This document shows positions 30,473 to 39,339 of a stretch of 64,000 nt of DNA, one piece after another (the stretch's first letter is position 1; every line of letters begins with the position of its first letter). Made by a program: the position numbers and the translations under genes. The notes under the pieces are model-generated. The model was not told where the DNA came from. It ran no database searches and saw nothing but the letters and a program-made list of their open reading frames with translations. This DNA comes from Williamsia sp. CHRR-6 (GTDB lineage Bacteria > Actinomycetota > Actinomycetes > Mycobacteriales > Mycobacteriaceae): the NCBI RefSeq assembly GCF_018474015.1, contig NZ_JAHCSG010000001.1, positions 186,001 to 250,000 of the forward strand, written 5' to 3'.

Positions 30473-31654
30473 CTAGTCGAGGTGATGGGTGTCGTTGACC
30501 AGCTTCACCGACGTCCCGCCGTCGGGATAGAACTCCGCGACGCTCAACGACGCCAGATCCAGGTGCAGGCGGTACAGCAGCGAAGGGCCTGCCGCCAATG
30601 CAGTCCGCAGCACCGTCTTGATCGGCGTCACATGCGACACCACAAGTACGGTGCCCGGTCCGTAGGTACGCACCACCTCATCGGTGGCCGCGTTCACCCG
30701 GGCGGTCACCTCGGCGAAACTCTCTCCCCCCGGTGGGGCCACGGTGATGTCGGACAACCACCGCCGATGCAGCTGAGGGTCCTGCGCCACCGCCTCGGCG
30801 AAGGTCAGCCCCTCCCAGGTCCCGAAGTCAGTCTCGATGAAGCCGTCGACCACCGTCACCGGTAACCCGAGCCGATCGGCCACCGCACCCGCAGTGACGC
30901 GTGCCCGACTCAACGGCGAGGAGACCACCGCGACGATGTCGTCACGCTCGCCCAACCGCTGCGCCGCGCGCTGTGCCTGCCCGTGCCCCACCTGGGTCAA
31001 CTCCGGGTTGCCGCGACCGCTGTATCGCCGCTGCACCGACAGCGCGGTCTGCCCATGGCGCAACAGCAGCAACCGGGTCGGTGCACCCGAGGCACCGGTC
31101 CATCCAGGCCCCGCCGTCGCCGCCGACTCGACGCCCGCGTCGGTGTCTCCCTCGACGCCCGCGTCGGTGGTCCCGTCGACGCCCGCGTCGGTGTCTCCCT
31201 CGACGCCCGCGTCGGTGTCTCCCTCGACGCCCGCGTCGGTGTCTCCCTCGACGCCGCCGGTGTCCATGGCCTCGTTGGCCAGTCGGTCGGCGTGTGAGTT
31301 CCGTTCTCGGGGAATCCATTCGAAGTCGACCGCCGTGAACCGGTCGCGCAGTTGTCGAGCCTGTGCGGCCAACTCGATCATGTCCGGATGCTTGACCTTC
31401 CAGCGCCCCGACATCTGTTCGACGACGAGTTTGGAGTCCATCCGCACCGACACGTCCTGCGCGCCGAGTTCGGCTGCCGCAGTGAGGCCCGCGATGAGTC
31501 CGCGGTACTCGGCGACGTTGTTGGTGGCCACTCCCAGAAAGCCCGAACGTTCGGCCAACACCTGTGTGCGCGCCCCGTCGAACACCACCGCACCGAAACC
31601 GGCCGGCCCCGGGTTCCCCCGTGACCCCCCGTCGGCCTCGACCCAGACGCGCAC
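30473..31654 (-). CDS. Bifunctional RNase H / histidine-type acid phosphatase
   Basis: A 393-residue fusion equivalent to Rv2228c. The N-terminal RNase HI domain (1-135) has the acidic residues in VEADGGSRGNPG, RMDSKLVVEQ and HADRLANEA. The C-terminal histidine phosphatase domain (about 190-393) has LLLRHGQTALS, ETDFGTWEGLTF and VVSHVTPIK; it is often named CobC-like alpha-ribazole phosphatase, but in mycobacteria it is a general acid phosphatase. Between them lies a repetitive DTDAGVEG linker encoded by a 24-bp tandem repeat. I set the start at GTG 31654, just before the RNase H strand and five bases after the upstream stop. A longer upstream frame overlaps that gene. Confidence 0.93.
   Translation of the reverse strand: MRVWVEADGGSRGNPGPAGFGAVVFDGARTQVLAERSGFLGVATNNVAEYRGLIAGLTAAAELGAQDVSVRMDSKLVVEQMSGRWKVKHPDMIELAAQARQLRDRFTAVDFEWIPRERNSHADRLANEAMDTGGVEGDTDAGVEGDTDAGVEGDTDAGVDGTTDAGVEGDTDAGVESAATAGPGWTGASGAPTRLLLLRHGQTALSVQRRYSGRGNPELTQVGHGQAQRAAQRLGERDDIVAVVSSPLSRARVTAGAVADRLGLPVTVVDGFIETDFGTWEGLTFAEAVAQDPQLHRRWLSDITVAPPGGESFAEVTARVNAATDEVVRTYGPGTVLVVSHVTPIKTVLRTALAAGPSLLYRLHLDLASLSVAEFYPDGGTSVKLVNDTHHLD
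31128..31260 (+). repeat. 24-bp tandem repeat in the RNase H/phosphatase linker
   Basis: Five 24-base copies (31128, 31152, 31176, 31200, 31224) plus a partial copy. The unit starts TCGACGCCCGCG and the second copy differs at the end. Being eight codons long, it keeps the frame and encodes DTDAGVEG-type repeats on the minus strand. Confidence 0.95.
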
Positions 31655-31658
31655 GTCC

Positions 31659-32396
31659 TCAGAGACCCGACTCGTGGGTGCGCACCAGGATGGCGCCGCA
31701 CTCGTCGCAGCGCACCACCTCATCGGCAGCCAGTCGCGCGATCCGACTGAGGGTGCCGCGGTCGAACTCCATCCGGCACGCGCCACAACTCGCCTGACGC
31801 AACAGTCCGGCGCCGGACGAACCGGTGACGCGCTGCCGGTCGTACACCGCGAGCAACTCCTGGTCGATCTGGGTCCGCAACGAATGTCGTTTCTCCTCGG
31901 CGACCACCCGGGCCGCCGCGATCGACTCGAGTTCTGCGGCCAGTGCCGTGCGCGCTGCAGCCAACTGTTCCTCGGTGTGCGACACCACCGCTGCGGCCCG
32001 CAGTTGCGCCGCCGCGGTGGCCTCCTGCTGCTCCATCACCTCGAGCAGTTCGTCCTCCAGGACGGCCCGGCGGCGAGCAATACCGGACAGCTCGTGCTCG
32101 AGCTCGGTCAGGGCCTTACCGCTGAGGGTGCCGCCGTTGAGCAACGCGGAGTCCTTGCGCTCACGGTTGCTCAGCACCGCGATCTCGTTGTCCAGACGCC
32201 TGACTTCCCGGTCGAGGTCGTCGGCGGCGATGTCGGCGGCCACCGCCTCGTCGCGGCTGCGCTGCAGAGCCGATTCCAGCTCGGTCACCGCGAGACCTTC
32301 CGGCGAATTCGCCACCCGATGATCCAGACGTGCCACCTCGGTGTCACGTTCGGCCAGGTCCAGCAAGAGTCGCTGATCGGCCGGGGCTGCCTTCAT
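31659..32396 (-). CDS. Coiled-coil protein with C-terminal zinc ribbon (CT398-like)
   Basis: A 245-residue protein equivalent to Rv2229c. Residues 10-190 form a long Ala/Glu/Arg-rich coiled coil. The C-terminus carries a four-cysteine zinc ribbon (CGAC at about 203 and CDEC at about 230). CT398-type proteins bind export ATPases or sigma factors in other bacteria, but no function is proven here. It lies between Nif3 and the RNase H/phosphatase gene, five bases from the latter, and a GAGGAC site precedes its ATG. Confidence 0.88.
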   Translation of the reverse strand: MKAAPADQRLLLDLAERDTEVARLDHRVANSPEGLAVTELESALQRSRDEAVAADIAADDLDREVRRLDNEIAVLSNRERKDSALLNGGTLSGKALTELEHELSGIARRRAVLEDELLEVMEQQEATAAAQLRAAAVVSHTEEQLAAARTALAAELESIAAARVVAEEKRHSLRTQIDQELLAVYDRQRVTGSSGAGLLRQASCGACRMEFDRGTLSRIARLAADEVVRCDECGAILVRTHESGL

Positions 32397-32485
32397 CGTC
32401 GGGTGGTGTCCTCTCGAGCTGTGGCGTCACGGCGCACCTCGCTGCCGCGCGGGCACCGACCTCGGTGACGCCCGATGCAGCGAGA

Positions 32486-33631
32486 CTACCGGTCGGATAC
32501 GTGATGTCCGGCCGGTGCATGCACGGTGAACGGGTCGGTCGGGGTCGCGAACATCGACACCCTCAGGTCATCGGCAAGTCCCTCGATCACACGCGCGACC
32601 TGCGCGCACCACGGGAACTCGGTGGCCCAGTGCCCGGCATCGACCACCGCAGGACCACCCCGACGAAGGTGTTCATCGACCGGATGGTGCCGCAGGTCGG
32701 CGGTCACGTAGACGTCTGCGCCCACGGCACGCACAGTGTCGAGCAGCGAGTCACCGGCCCCACCGCACACCGCCACCGTCGAGACGATCTGATCGGGGTC
32801 CCCGGCGGCCCGCACCCCCCACGGGGCCACGCGCAACCGATGTGCCACGTGGGTTGTAAAGTCCCGCAACGACATCGGCGACTCCAGCCGTCCGATGCGG
32901 CCCAGTCCCAGCCCGGTAGGGACGGCGGCGAGCTCGACGAGGTCGAAGGCCACCTCCTCGTACGGATGGGCGGCGAGCAGCGCGGCATGCACCGCCGACC
33001 GCAGCTGCCGTGGCGCCACCATCTGGACGCGATCCTCGGCCACCTGCTCCAGCGACCCCACCGACCCGATGGCCGGCGATGCACCCGACCCGGGCCGGAA
33101 CTGACCTGAACCGGTCACCCGCCAACAGCACTCGGTGTAGTCACCGATGGCGCCTGCGCCTGCGGCGAACATGGCCGCGGTCACCGAGTCAGTGGAACCG
33201 ACGGGCACGAGCACCGTCCAACTGTCGCGGGCGGGGCCCGCCACCGGCTGCATCGGAACCGTGTCGGTCACACCCAAGGCCTGCGCCAACGCATCCGAGA
33301 CCCCAGGACGAGCGCGATCAGCGTTGGTGTGGGCGGTGTAGAGCGCACATCCGGCGCGGATCAGTCGATGGATCAGCAACCCCTTCGGCGTGTGCGCGCC
33401 CACCGTGTCGACACCACGCAGCAGCAGCGGATGGTGAGCCACGATGAGCTCGACACCGCCGCGCACCGCCGTGTCGACCACGGCGTCGGTCACATCGACA
33501 CACGCCAGCACCGTCGACACCGACTGCTGCGGATCTCCACACACCAGTCCCACGCTGTCCCAGGACTCGGCCAGGTGCGGCGGATAGTGCTCCTCGAGGG
33601 CGGCGATGAGATCGGCGAGGACAAGGCTCAC
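32486..33631 (-). CDS. Nif3-like dinuclear metal protein
   Basis: A 381-residue NIF3/YqfO protein matching Rv2230c. The N-terminal half has LVAHHPLLLRG and the metal-binding HTNADRA. An inserted PII/CutA-like domain occupies the middle (about 130-235, ending HPYEEVAFD), and the C-terminal half has GGAGDSLLDTV and the late HWATEFP. Homologues bind two metal ions. They are sometimes called GTP cyclohydrolase 1 type 2, but the biological role is not established. The start is GTG with AAGGA six bases upstream. Confidence 0.9.
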   Translation of the reverse strand: MSLVLADLIAALEEHYPPHLAESWDSVGLVCGDPQQSVSTVLACVDVTDAVVDTAVRGGVELIVAHHPLLLRGVDTVGAHTPKGLLIHRLIRAGCALYTAHTNADRARPGVSDALAQALGVTDTVPMQPVAGPARDSWTVLVPVGSTDSVTAAMFAAGAGAIGDYTECCWRVTGSGQFRPGSGASPAIGSVGSLEQVAEDRVQMVAPRQLRSAVHAALLAAHPYEEVAFDLVELAAVPTGLGLGRIGRLESPMSLRDFTTHVAHRLRVAPWGVRAAGDPDQIVSTVAVCGGAGDSLLDTVRAVGADVYVTADLRHHPVDEHLRRGGPAVVDAGHWATEFPWCAQVARVIEGLADDLRVSMFATPTDPFTVHAPAGHHVSDR

Positions 33632-33702
33632 AACAATTCCTTCCGGGAAGTCACACGGGCAGGGCGATCACACGGTCAGGTCGATCACACGGTCAGGGCA
33701 GG

Positions 33703-34764
33703 TCACGAGGGCCAGGCGGCCACGAGTTGAGCGACGGCCTGCGCGTCGCGGACGGCGATCCGCAGGTGATCACCGTCGAGTCCGACGAAATTGGCGCAGC
33801 TGCGCACGGCGAACCCGCGGCGGGCCAGCTCGTGTTTGACCTCGGTGCCGTGCGGTACCCGCACCAGGACGAACGACGCCGCCGGTGCGCCACACACCTC
33901 GATCCCCCGCGCGCGCAACGCCGCAACCATCGACTCGCGTTCGGCGGCGACCATCTGCGCCTGGTGGGCCGCGTAGGCCGCCCCTCGGTCCGACGCCGCT
34001 GCCGACAGCGCGGACAGCTGCAAGGTACCCAAAGGCCAGTGCGGGCGGCGTGAGCTCAGCCGCGCGATCACCGCTGGATCCGCCAGCAGGTAGCCCGCGC
34101 GTAGGCCGGCCAACGCAAATGTCTTGGTGACGCTGCGGATCACGATCACGTCGGGTGCAGCGAACCCGGCCAACGACTGCGGCTCGCCCGGTCCGGTCGG
34201 GACACCGAGGGTGACGTCGGCGAAGGCCTCGTCGACGACGATGATGCGGCCCGGCCGTCGCAGGGCGAGAATCTCCTCACGGGTGTGCAGCACCGAGGTG
34301 GGGTTGGTGGGGTTGCCGATGATGACGAGGTCGGCGTCATCGGGTGTCGCCACCGCCGCCAGCGTCCACGGCTCGTCGAGCACGACGTGTAGGACGTCGA
34401 CACCGGCGGCGAGCAGGGCCCGTTCGGGTTCGGTGAACGACGGTTGAATCAGCGCGGCTGTGCGGCAACCGAGGGCGGGCAGGAGACTGAAACCTTCGGC
34501 CGCACCCGCCAACAACAGCACCTCGTCGGCGGTGCGCCCGTGTCGGGCGGCGACCGCGGCGACGGCGGCATCGTGATCGGCGGTCGTCGGATAATGCGCG
34601 AGATCAGTGATACGACAACTCAACTCAGCCAGCATCCAGTCCGGTGTGCGGCCACGTACGTTGACAGCGAAGTCGATGAGACCCGGCCCCACATCGGCGT
34701 CTCCGTGGCGGCCTCGGGCCGCCAGTTCGTCGCTGGTCACAGGCACCACCCCACCGAATGTCAT
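33703..34764 (-). CDS. cobC: CobC/HisC-like PLP-dependent aminotransferase
   Basis: A 353-residue fold-type I PLP enzyme equivalent to Rv2231c. The PLP lysine is in RSVTKTFALAGLRAGY, and NPTNPTSV and VVDEAFADV supply cofactor contacts. The family contains threonine-phosphate decarboxylase, which makes the aminopropanol arm of cobalamin, and histidinol-phosphate aminotransferase. The SVTK form and cob genes elsewhere in the window favour the first, but specificity cannot be settled by eye. I chose ATG 34764; a longer frame extends upstream by eight codons. It diverges from the HAD gene with 31 nt between starts. Confidence 0.85.
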   Translation of the reverse strand: MTFGGVVPVTSDELAARGRHGDADVGPGLIDFAVNVRGRTPDWMLAELSCRITDLAHYPTTADHDAAVAAVAARHGRTADEVLLLAGAAEGFSLLPALGCRTAALIQPSFTEPERALLAAGVDVLHVVLDEPWTLAAVATPDDADLVIIGNPTNPTSVLHTREEILALRRPGRIIVVDEAFADVTLGVPTGPGEPQSLAGFAAPDVIVIRSVTKTFALAGLRAGYLLADPAVIARLSSRRPHWPLGTLQLSALSAAASDRGAAYAAHQAQMVAAERESMVAALRARGIEVCGAPAASFVLVRVPHGTEVKHELARRGFAVRSCANFVGLDGDHLRIAVRDAQAVAQLVAAWPS

Positions 34765-34783
34765 GGGTATAGAGCCTACGGGG

Positions 34784-34789
34784 GACAAT
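34784..34789 (+). promoter_or_regulatory. Possible -10 box (GACAAT) for the HAD gene, in a divergent promoter
   Basis: GACAAT ends six bases before the GTG of the HAD gene. On the other strand TAGGCT ends eight bases before the cobC ATG. Both transcripts would be nearly leaderless and start within the same 31-nt gap. Confidence 0.4.
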
Positions 34790-34795
34790 CAGTAG

Positions 34796-35536
34796 GTGTC
34801 TGCCACCGATACCGCCGACCTGCACAGTCCCCGATCGGCCGCACCCGCCGCGGTCGGCCCCGATCCTGCCGACGGCGGCACAGTGTTGCTGTTCGACCTC
34901 GACGGCACGATCACCGACTCGGCCGCCGGCATCGTCGGCAGCTTTCGTCATGCGCTGCGCTCGGTAGGCCACCCGGAGCCCGCCGACGATGTGATCGCCG
35001 GCATCGTGGGTCCACCGATGATCGACACGCTGCGGGGGTGCGGTCTCACCGAGGACGCGGCGCACACCGCGATGGCGCATTATCGGTCGCACTACTCCGA
35101 AGTGGGTTGGGCGCAAAACGCGGTGTATCCGGGTATGGCTGAGCTCTTGGCCGATCTCGCGGCCGCGGGCCGGACGCTGGCGGTGGCCACCTCCAAGAAT
35201 CAGGCCACCGCGCACCGGATCCTGTCGCACTTCGGCCTGGTCGACCATTTCGTCTATGTCGCCGGCGCGAGCGGCGACGGTACGCGGCGCGCCAAGTCCG
35301 ACGTGATCGCTCACGCGCTGTGCGCCCTCGGTGTGCAGCCACGTCGGGGCCCCGATCGCCCCGATGGACTGCCGGTGGTGATGATCGGGGACCGGTCGCA
35401 CGATGTCGACGGTGCCGCCGAGTTCGGCATTCCGGTGGCGCTGGTCGGTTGGGGGTACTCGCTTCCCGGCGAGGGTGAGCGGGCCCGCTGGCACATCTCG
35501 ACGGTCGCAGCGCTGCGGGGGGTGCTGGGTGTCTGA
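34796..35536 (+). CDS. ptkA: HAD-family hydrolase, PtkA-like
   Basis: A 246-residue HAD-superfamily protein with the nucleophile motif LLFDLDGTITD (D34, D36), a cap domain, a lysine in the KSDVIAHAL region and the acidic motif VMIGDRSHDVDGA. It corresponds by position to Rv2232, reported as the tyrosine kinase PtkA that works with phosphatase PtpA, whose gene overlaps it here by eight bases. By sequence alone it is a phosphoglycolate-phosphatase-like HAD enzyme. The kinase role is carried over from M. tuberculosis. Confidence 0.85.
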   Translation: MSATDTADLHSPRSAAPAAVGPDPADGGTVLLFDLDGTITDSAAGIVGSFRHALRSVGHPEPADDVIAGIVGPPMIDTLRGCGLTEDAAHTAMAHYRSHYSEVGWAQNAVYPGMAELLADLAAAGRTLAVATSKNQATAHRILSHFGLVDHFVYVAGASGDGTRRAKSDVIAHALCALGVQPRRGPDRPDGLPVVMIGDRSHDVDGAAEFGIPVALVGWGYSLPGEGERARWHISTVAALRGVLGV

Positions 35537-36017
35537 TCGGTTGCACATCTGCTTCGTGTGTTCGGGCAACATCTGCCGATCGCCCATGGCGCAGAACATT
35601 GTTCGTGCCGCAGTGGCCCAGGCGGGGCTGTCGCAGCTGGTGCTGGTGGACAGCTGCGGCATCGGCGCCTGGCACGTGGGCGAGCCCGCCGATGATCGTG
35701 CGCGCACCGAGTTGCGTCGGCACGGGTATTCCGACGACCATGTCGCGGCCGTGCTCGGTCGCTCACACGCCGCGGCCGATCTGCTGATCGCCATGGATCG
35801 CGGGCACCTGCGGGCGTTGGTGCGCCAGCGGCTCGGGGACCGCACCCGGCTGTTGCGCAGCTTCGATCCGACGGTCGGCGACGACGACCTCGACGTGGTG
35901 GACCCGTATTACGGCGGGGCCGACGATTTTGCCCGCGTGCGGGCCGAGATCGAGGCGGCGACCCCGGGGCTCCTCGCGTGGATCACCGAGCAGGTGCGCC
36001 GACGCCACCAGGGGTGA
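35529..36017 (+). CDS. ptpA: Low-molecular-weight protein tyrosine phosphatase
   Basis: A 162-residue LMW-PTP. The catalytic P-loop is VCSGNICRSP (C11 nucleophile, R17) and the general acid is in VVDPYYGGADDF. The start GTG 35529 lies inside the preceding HAD gene and puts the P-loop at the normal distance from the N-terminus. In M. tuberculosis the orthologue (Rv2234) is secreted and acts on host and bacterial phosphotyrosine. Here only cytosolic tyrosine phosphatase activity can be inferred. Confidence 0.94.
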   Translation: MSDRLHICFVCSGNICRSPMAQNIVRAAVAQAGLSQLVLVDSCGIGAWHVGEPADDRARTELRRHGYSDDHVAAVLGRSHAAADLLIAMDRGHLRALVRQRLGDRTRLLRSFDPTVGDDDLDVVDPYYGGADDFARVRAEIEAATPGLLAWITEQVRRRHQG

Positions 36018-36022
36018 GCGGG

Positions 36023-37036
36023 TCAGGCCTCGGCGGGCTCGATCACGGAGTGGACGAAGGCCATCTTCTCCAGCACCGGACCCGGCAGGACGAAGGGGTA
36101 GAGATCCTGGTGTCCCATCGAGCGGTTGATCTGGTTGAGTGACCAGCTCAGCGGCAGCCACCACTCGATGACCCGTTCGAATCCGACGTCGCCGGGCAGG
36201 TCGCTGTCCAGTGTCGCCGAGGCCGGGGCCATCGCGAATGCTGCTGCGGTGTCCAGGGTGTCGCGGATGTGCAGGTAGTGGGCGAACGTCTCGGCCCAGT
36301 CCTCGGCGGGGTGCATGGTGGCGTAGGACGAGACGAACGTGTCCTCCCACTGCGGGGGCGGCCCCGACGAGTAGTGCCGGTCCAGGGCAGCCTGGTAATC
36401 GGCGTCGGGGCTGCCGAACAGTTCGTCGAATCGCGAGCGCTGTGGCCCAGACCCCACGAGAACCATCTGGTAGTAGTGGCCGATCTCGTGGCGGAAGTGT
36501 CCGATGAGAGTGCGATACGGCTCGGCCATCGAGACACGGAGCTGCTCACGGTGCACGTCGTCGCCCTCGGCGAGGTCGAGGGTGATGACGCCGTCGGCGT
36601 GACCGGTGATCACCGACTGCTCGGCGCTGGACAACAGATCGAAGGCCAGCCCGGTGGCGGGGTCGTCGGTCCGGGCGACGATGGGTAGGCCGAGTTCGGT
36701 GAGCTCGAGCACGACGCGACGCTTGGCGGCCTCGGCCACCGCGAACTCCGTCAGCGCATCGGTGTCTCCATCGCCGGGTCGAGTGCGGGTGAGCCGGCAT
36801 GACTCACACATGGCCTCACCGCCCACCCGCTGGGGCACCAGCCAGTTGCAACTCGCCACCAGGTTGTTGGCGCATCGGATGAGTGCTGTCCCGTCGACCT
36901 CGGCGGTGCCGTCGTCACCCACGGTGACGATGCTGCGACTGGGTAGGTGAAAACCCAGTGGCCGTGAACACTTGAGGCACAGGGTGTTCTCGAACGACAG
37001 TTGCTGCCCGCAGTTGTGGCAGACGAAGTCACGCAT
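36023..37036 (-). CDS. Putative zinc-binding metallopeptidase with N-terminal zinc ribbons
   Basis: A 337-residue protein of the putative zinc-peptidase family (DUF-type, Peptidase_Mx). The N-terminus has CHNCG and CLKCSRP (zinc ribbon, residues 5-30) and a second pair of cysteines in SCNW and CESC. The catalytic motif HEIGHYYQ lies at residues 183-190, and a later WAETFAHYLH offers the third metal ligand. No substrate is known. I started at ATG 37036, which has AAGGA upstream and begins at the first zinc ligand; a TTG eleven codons earlier is less likely. It converges on ptpA with 5 nt between stops. Confidence 0.85.
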   Translation of the reverse strand: MRDFVCHNCGQQLSFENTLCLKCSRPLGFHLPSRSIVTVGDDGTAEVDGTALIRCANNLVASCNWLVPQRVGGEAMCESCRLTRTRPGDGDTDALTEFAVAEAAKRRVVLELTELGLPIVARTDDPATGLAFDLLSSAEQSVITGHADGVITLDLAEGDDVHREQLRVSMAEPYRTLIGHFRHEIGHYYQMVLVGSGPQRSRFDELFGSPDADYQAALDRHYSSGPPPQWEDTFVSSYATMHPAEDWAETFAHYLHIRDTLDTAAAFAMAPASATLDSDLPGDVGFERVIEWWLPLSWSLNQINRSMGHQDLYPFVLPGPVLEKMAFVHSVIEPAEA

Positions 37037-37253
37037 GTGGTCCTTGCTGGTATCGGTGAAGCCGGCCAAACGACCGGTCGGTGCGAACAGCCGGTCAGCC
37101 CTGGGCGTTGTGCCCGTCGTGCGCCCCGGTGTCGATCAGAGGCTAACCGAATGGACCTGGAGTTCGAGGCGCCCGAGGGTGCGCGGCGTCTGAGGGTGCC
37201 GGGCGACTGAGGTGCGGGGCGTCGGGGCACAACGCTCAGACCGGGCCGAGCGG

Positions 37254-37259
37254 TAATCT
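37254..37259 (+). promoter_or_regulatory. -10 box (TAATCT) for the SURF1-family gene
   Basis: TAATCT ends seven bases before ATG 37267; no ribosome binding site is present. Confidence 0.55.
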
Positions 37260-37266
37260 GGACACC

Positions 37267-38289
37267 ATGTCGTGGCTGCGCACCTTCATCCGACCTGGAT
37301 GGGTGGCGCTCGCGGTGTTCGTCGTCGCATTCACCGCAGCGTGTTTCTGGGTGCTGGCCCCGTGGCAGCTGGGGAAGAACTCCTCCACCGAGCAGCAGAA
37401 CAACCAGATCAAACGCGCTCAGAAACTCGATCCGGTGCCGATCGATCGCGTGTACTCCGGGACCGGGCCGCTGCCGCGTGAGGCGCAGTGGCGCGAGGTG
37501 ACCGTCCGTGGCCGATACCTTCCCGACAAGCAGGTGGTGGTGCGTCTGCGATCGATCGACGACAGCCCGGCCTTCGAAGTGGTCACCCCGTTCGTGGCCG
37601 ACGACGGGCGAACGTTTGCGATCAACCGCGGCTACGTACGGCCGGTGACCGGGACGGCGCTGCCGGCGGTCACCCCTGCGCCCGATGGCCCCACCTCCAT
37701 CAACGCGCGCGTGCGCGCACCGGAGGGAACCGCACCCGGTCGTGGCGCCCGGGTCGATGCAGGCGTTCTGCAGGTGTACACCATCGACCCGGTCACCATC
37801 GGGCGTGCGGTCGAGTTGACCTTGGCGCCGACGTACCTGCAGTTGCGATCAGGGCAGCCGGGCTCGCTCGCCGAGATCCCGTTACCGCAGCTGGATTCGG
37901 GACCGTACCTGTCCTACGGGCTGCAGTGGATCGCGTTCGGCGTCATGGCGCCGCTGGGGTTGATCTATTTCGTCCGCTCGGAGGTCAGGCACCGCCGCGC
38001 GCAGGCCCAGATCCGCGCGAATGCTCTACTGCACACCGAGACAGACGATCTCGAACCCGAGCAGCAGAGCCCGCTGCCGGGCGATCGGGCAACCGATCAA
38101 CGCGCGCTCGGCGACGGTCCGGTCACCTCACGGACGGCACGGGGCCGCGAGCGTCGCCGGATGGTGGCAGCGGCATCGACCTCTGGAGTGGGCGGTACCC
38201 GGGTCACCGGGGTGATCGGCGCTGGGCCTGACCACGAAGCTGCCCCAGACGCGGTGCGGCGCAAGCTCGCCAATCGCTACGGCGACTGA
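37267..38289 (+). CDS. SURF1-family membrane protein
   Basis: A 340-residue protein equivalent to Rv2235. One membrane helix near the N-terminus (about 13-33, followed by WQLGK) and one near 215-238 (QWIAFGVMAPLGLIYFV) flank an external domain with REVTVRGRY and FAINRGYV, typical of SURF1. SURF1 proteins help assemble cytochrome c oxidase. The C-terminal 100 residues are a charged cytoplasmic tail rich in Arg and Asp/Glu that is not part of the family core. The 3' end overlaps cobD, on the opposite strand, by 13 nt. Confidence 0.9.
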   Translation: MSWLRTFIRPGWVALAVFVVAFTAACFWVLAPWQLGKNSSTEQQNNQIKRAQKLDPVPIDRVYSGTGPLPREAQWREVTVRGRYLPDKQVVVRLRSIDDSPAFEVVTPFVADDGRTFAINRGYVRPVTGTALPAVTPAPDGPTSINARVRAPEGTAPGRGARVDAGVLQVYTIDPVTIGRAVELTLAPTYLQLRSGQPGSLAEIPLPQLDSGPYLSYGLQWIAFGVMAPLGLIYFVRSEVRHRRAQAQIRANALLHTETDDLEPEQQSPLPGDRATDQRALGDGPVTSRTARGRERRRMVAAASTSGVGGTRVTGVIGAGPDHEAAPDAVRRKLANRYGD

Positions 38290-39251
38290 GGCCGTTGCCC
38301 GCGGCGGCCGCCCGACTGCACCCTGCATCGGCTCGCGAGCAGCGCGATCAGCGCCGCTCCCCCGGCGCTGACCGTCTGGACCCGTCGCGACATGCTCACC
38401 GCGGCGCGCAGATCGGACACCTCCGGCGCCCGGCCGTCACCCAGGCGCGGCCGCTGTTCCACTCGATGCGGATAGACCGTCGGGCCTCCCAACCCGACAC
38501 CGAGCGCACCGGCGAACGACGCCTCGACCACCCCGGCGTTCGGGCTCGGATGTGCAGCCGCGTCGGCGCGCCAGGCGCGCACGGCGCCACCACGATCAGG
38601 ACCCGAGGCCACGACCACCGCGCCGGTCAGTCGGGCCGGGACGTAGTTGGCCACGTCATCCAGACGTGCTGATGCCCAACCGAATCGGAGGTAGCGCGGC
38701 GATCGGTACCCGACCATGGCGTCGAGGGTGTTGATCATGCGGTAACCGATCAGACCGGCCGGTCCAGCCATCGCGCCCCACCACAGCGGCGCAACGGTGG
38801 CATCAGAGGTGTTCTCCGCCACCGATTCCAGCGCCGCTCGCACCAGCCCGGTCTGATCCAACGACTGCGGGTCGCGGCCGCAGAGACTGGGGATCAACGC
38901 ACGCGCAGCGTCGACATCGTCGGCTTCGACCGCGTCGGCCACCTGCTCCCCTACCCGCGCCAGCGTGGTTCCGCCGAGGACGGCCCAGGTGGCCGCGGCG
39001 GTGGCAGCGAACTCGACCGTTGGTCCACCGCGACGGGTGGGGGCCACCAGCGCAATCACCGCCGACACACTGCCGATGGTGAACATCACTCCGGCACTGC
39101 GGTTGTCGCGGTAGACAAGGCGCTCCAGCAACCCGGCCAGCCGGCCCATCCCGGCCACCGGATGACCACGTCTGGGGTCGCCGAACGCACGATCGAGGAC
39201 GAACCCGACCACCAATCCCAGCGGGCGGGCGTTACGCGCGGAGAACATCAT
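38277..39251 (-). CDS. cobD: Adenosylcobinamide-phosphate synthase (CobD/CbiB)
   Basis: A 324-residue membrane protein that attaches aminopropanol (or its phosphate) to adenosylcobyric acid. It has the family motifs LDRAFGDPRRGHPVAGMGRL at the N-terminus, VAENTSDATVAPLWWG and INTLDAMVGYRS in the middle, and PNAGVVEASFAGALG. The start is the first of two consecutive ATG codons. A much longer upstream frame runs through the divergent gene and was rejected. It matches Rv2236c and complements the cobU-cobT-cobS and cobC genes. Confidence 0.94.
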   Translation of the reverse strand: MMFSARNARPLGLVVGFVLDRAFGDPRRGHPVAGMGRLAGLLERLVYRDNRSAGVMFTIGSVSAVIALVAPTRRGGPTVEFAATAAATWAVLGGTTLARVGEQVADAVEADDVDAARALIPSLCGRDPQSLDQTGLVRAALESVAENTSDATVAPLWWGAMAGPAGLIGYRMINTLDAMVGYRSPRYLRFGWASARLDDVANYVPARLTGAVVVASGPDRGGAVRAWRADAAAHPSPNAGVVEASFAGALGVGLGGPTVYPHRVEQRPRLGDGRAPEVSDLRAAVSMSRRVQTVSAGGAALIALLASRCRVQSGGRRGQRPQSP

Positions 39252-39326
39252 GGCGCTCAGCCTGCCAGCACCGTTCGCTGCCGCGACCGCGGGACTCGTC
39301 AGCGACGCCCGCCCAGATGTGGCCGG

Positions 39327-39332
39327 TAGGCT
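39327..39332 (+). promoter_or_regulatory. -10 box (TAGGCT) for the spermidine-synthase-like gene
   Basis: TAGGCT ends seven bases before ATG 39340; a leaderless mRNA is likely. Confidence 0.5.
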
Positions 39333-39339
39333 CCCCGGT

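Noticed and set aside
37151-37210. A 19-codon frame before the SURF1-family gene
   Set aside because: Very short, no ribosome binding site, and it ends well before the promoter of the next gene.
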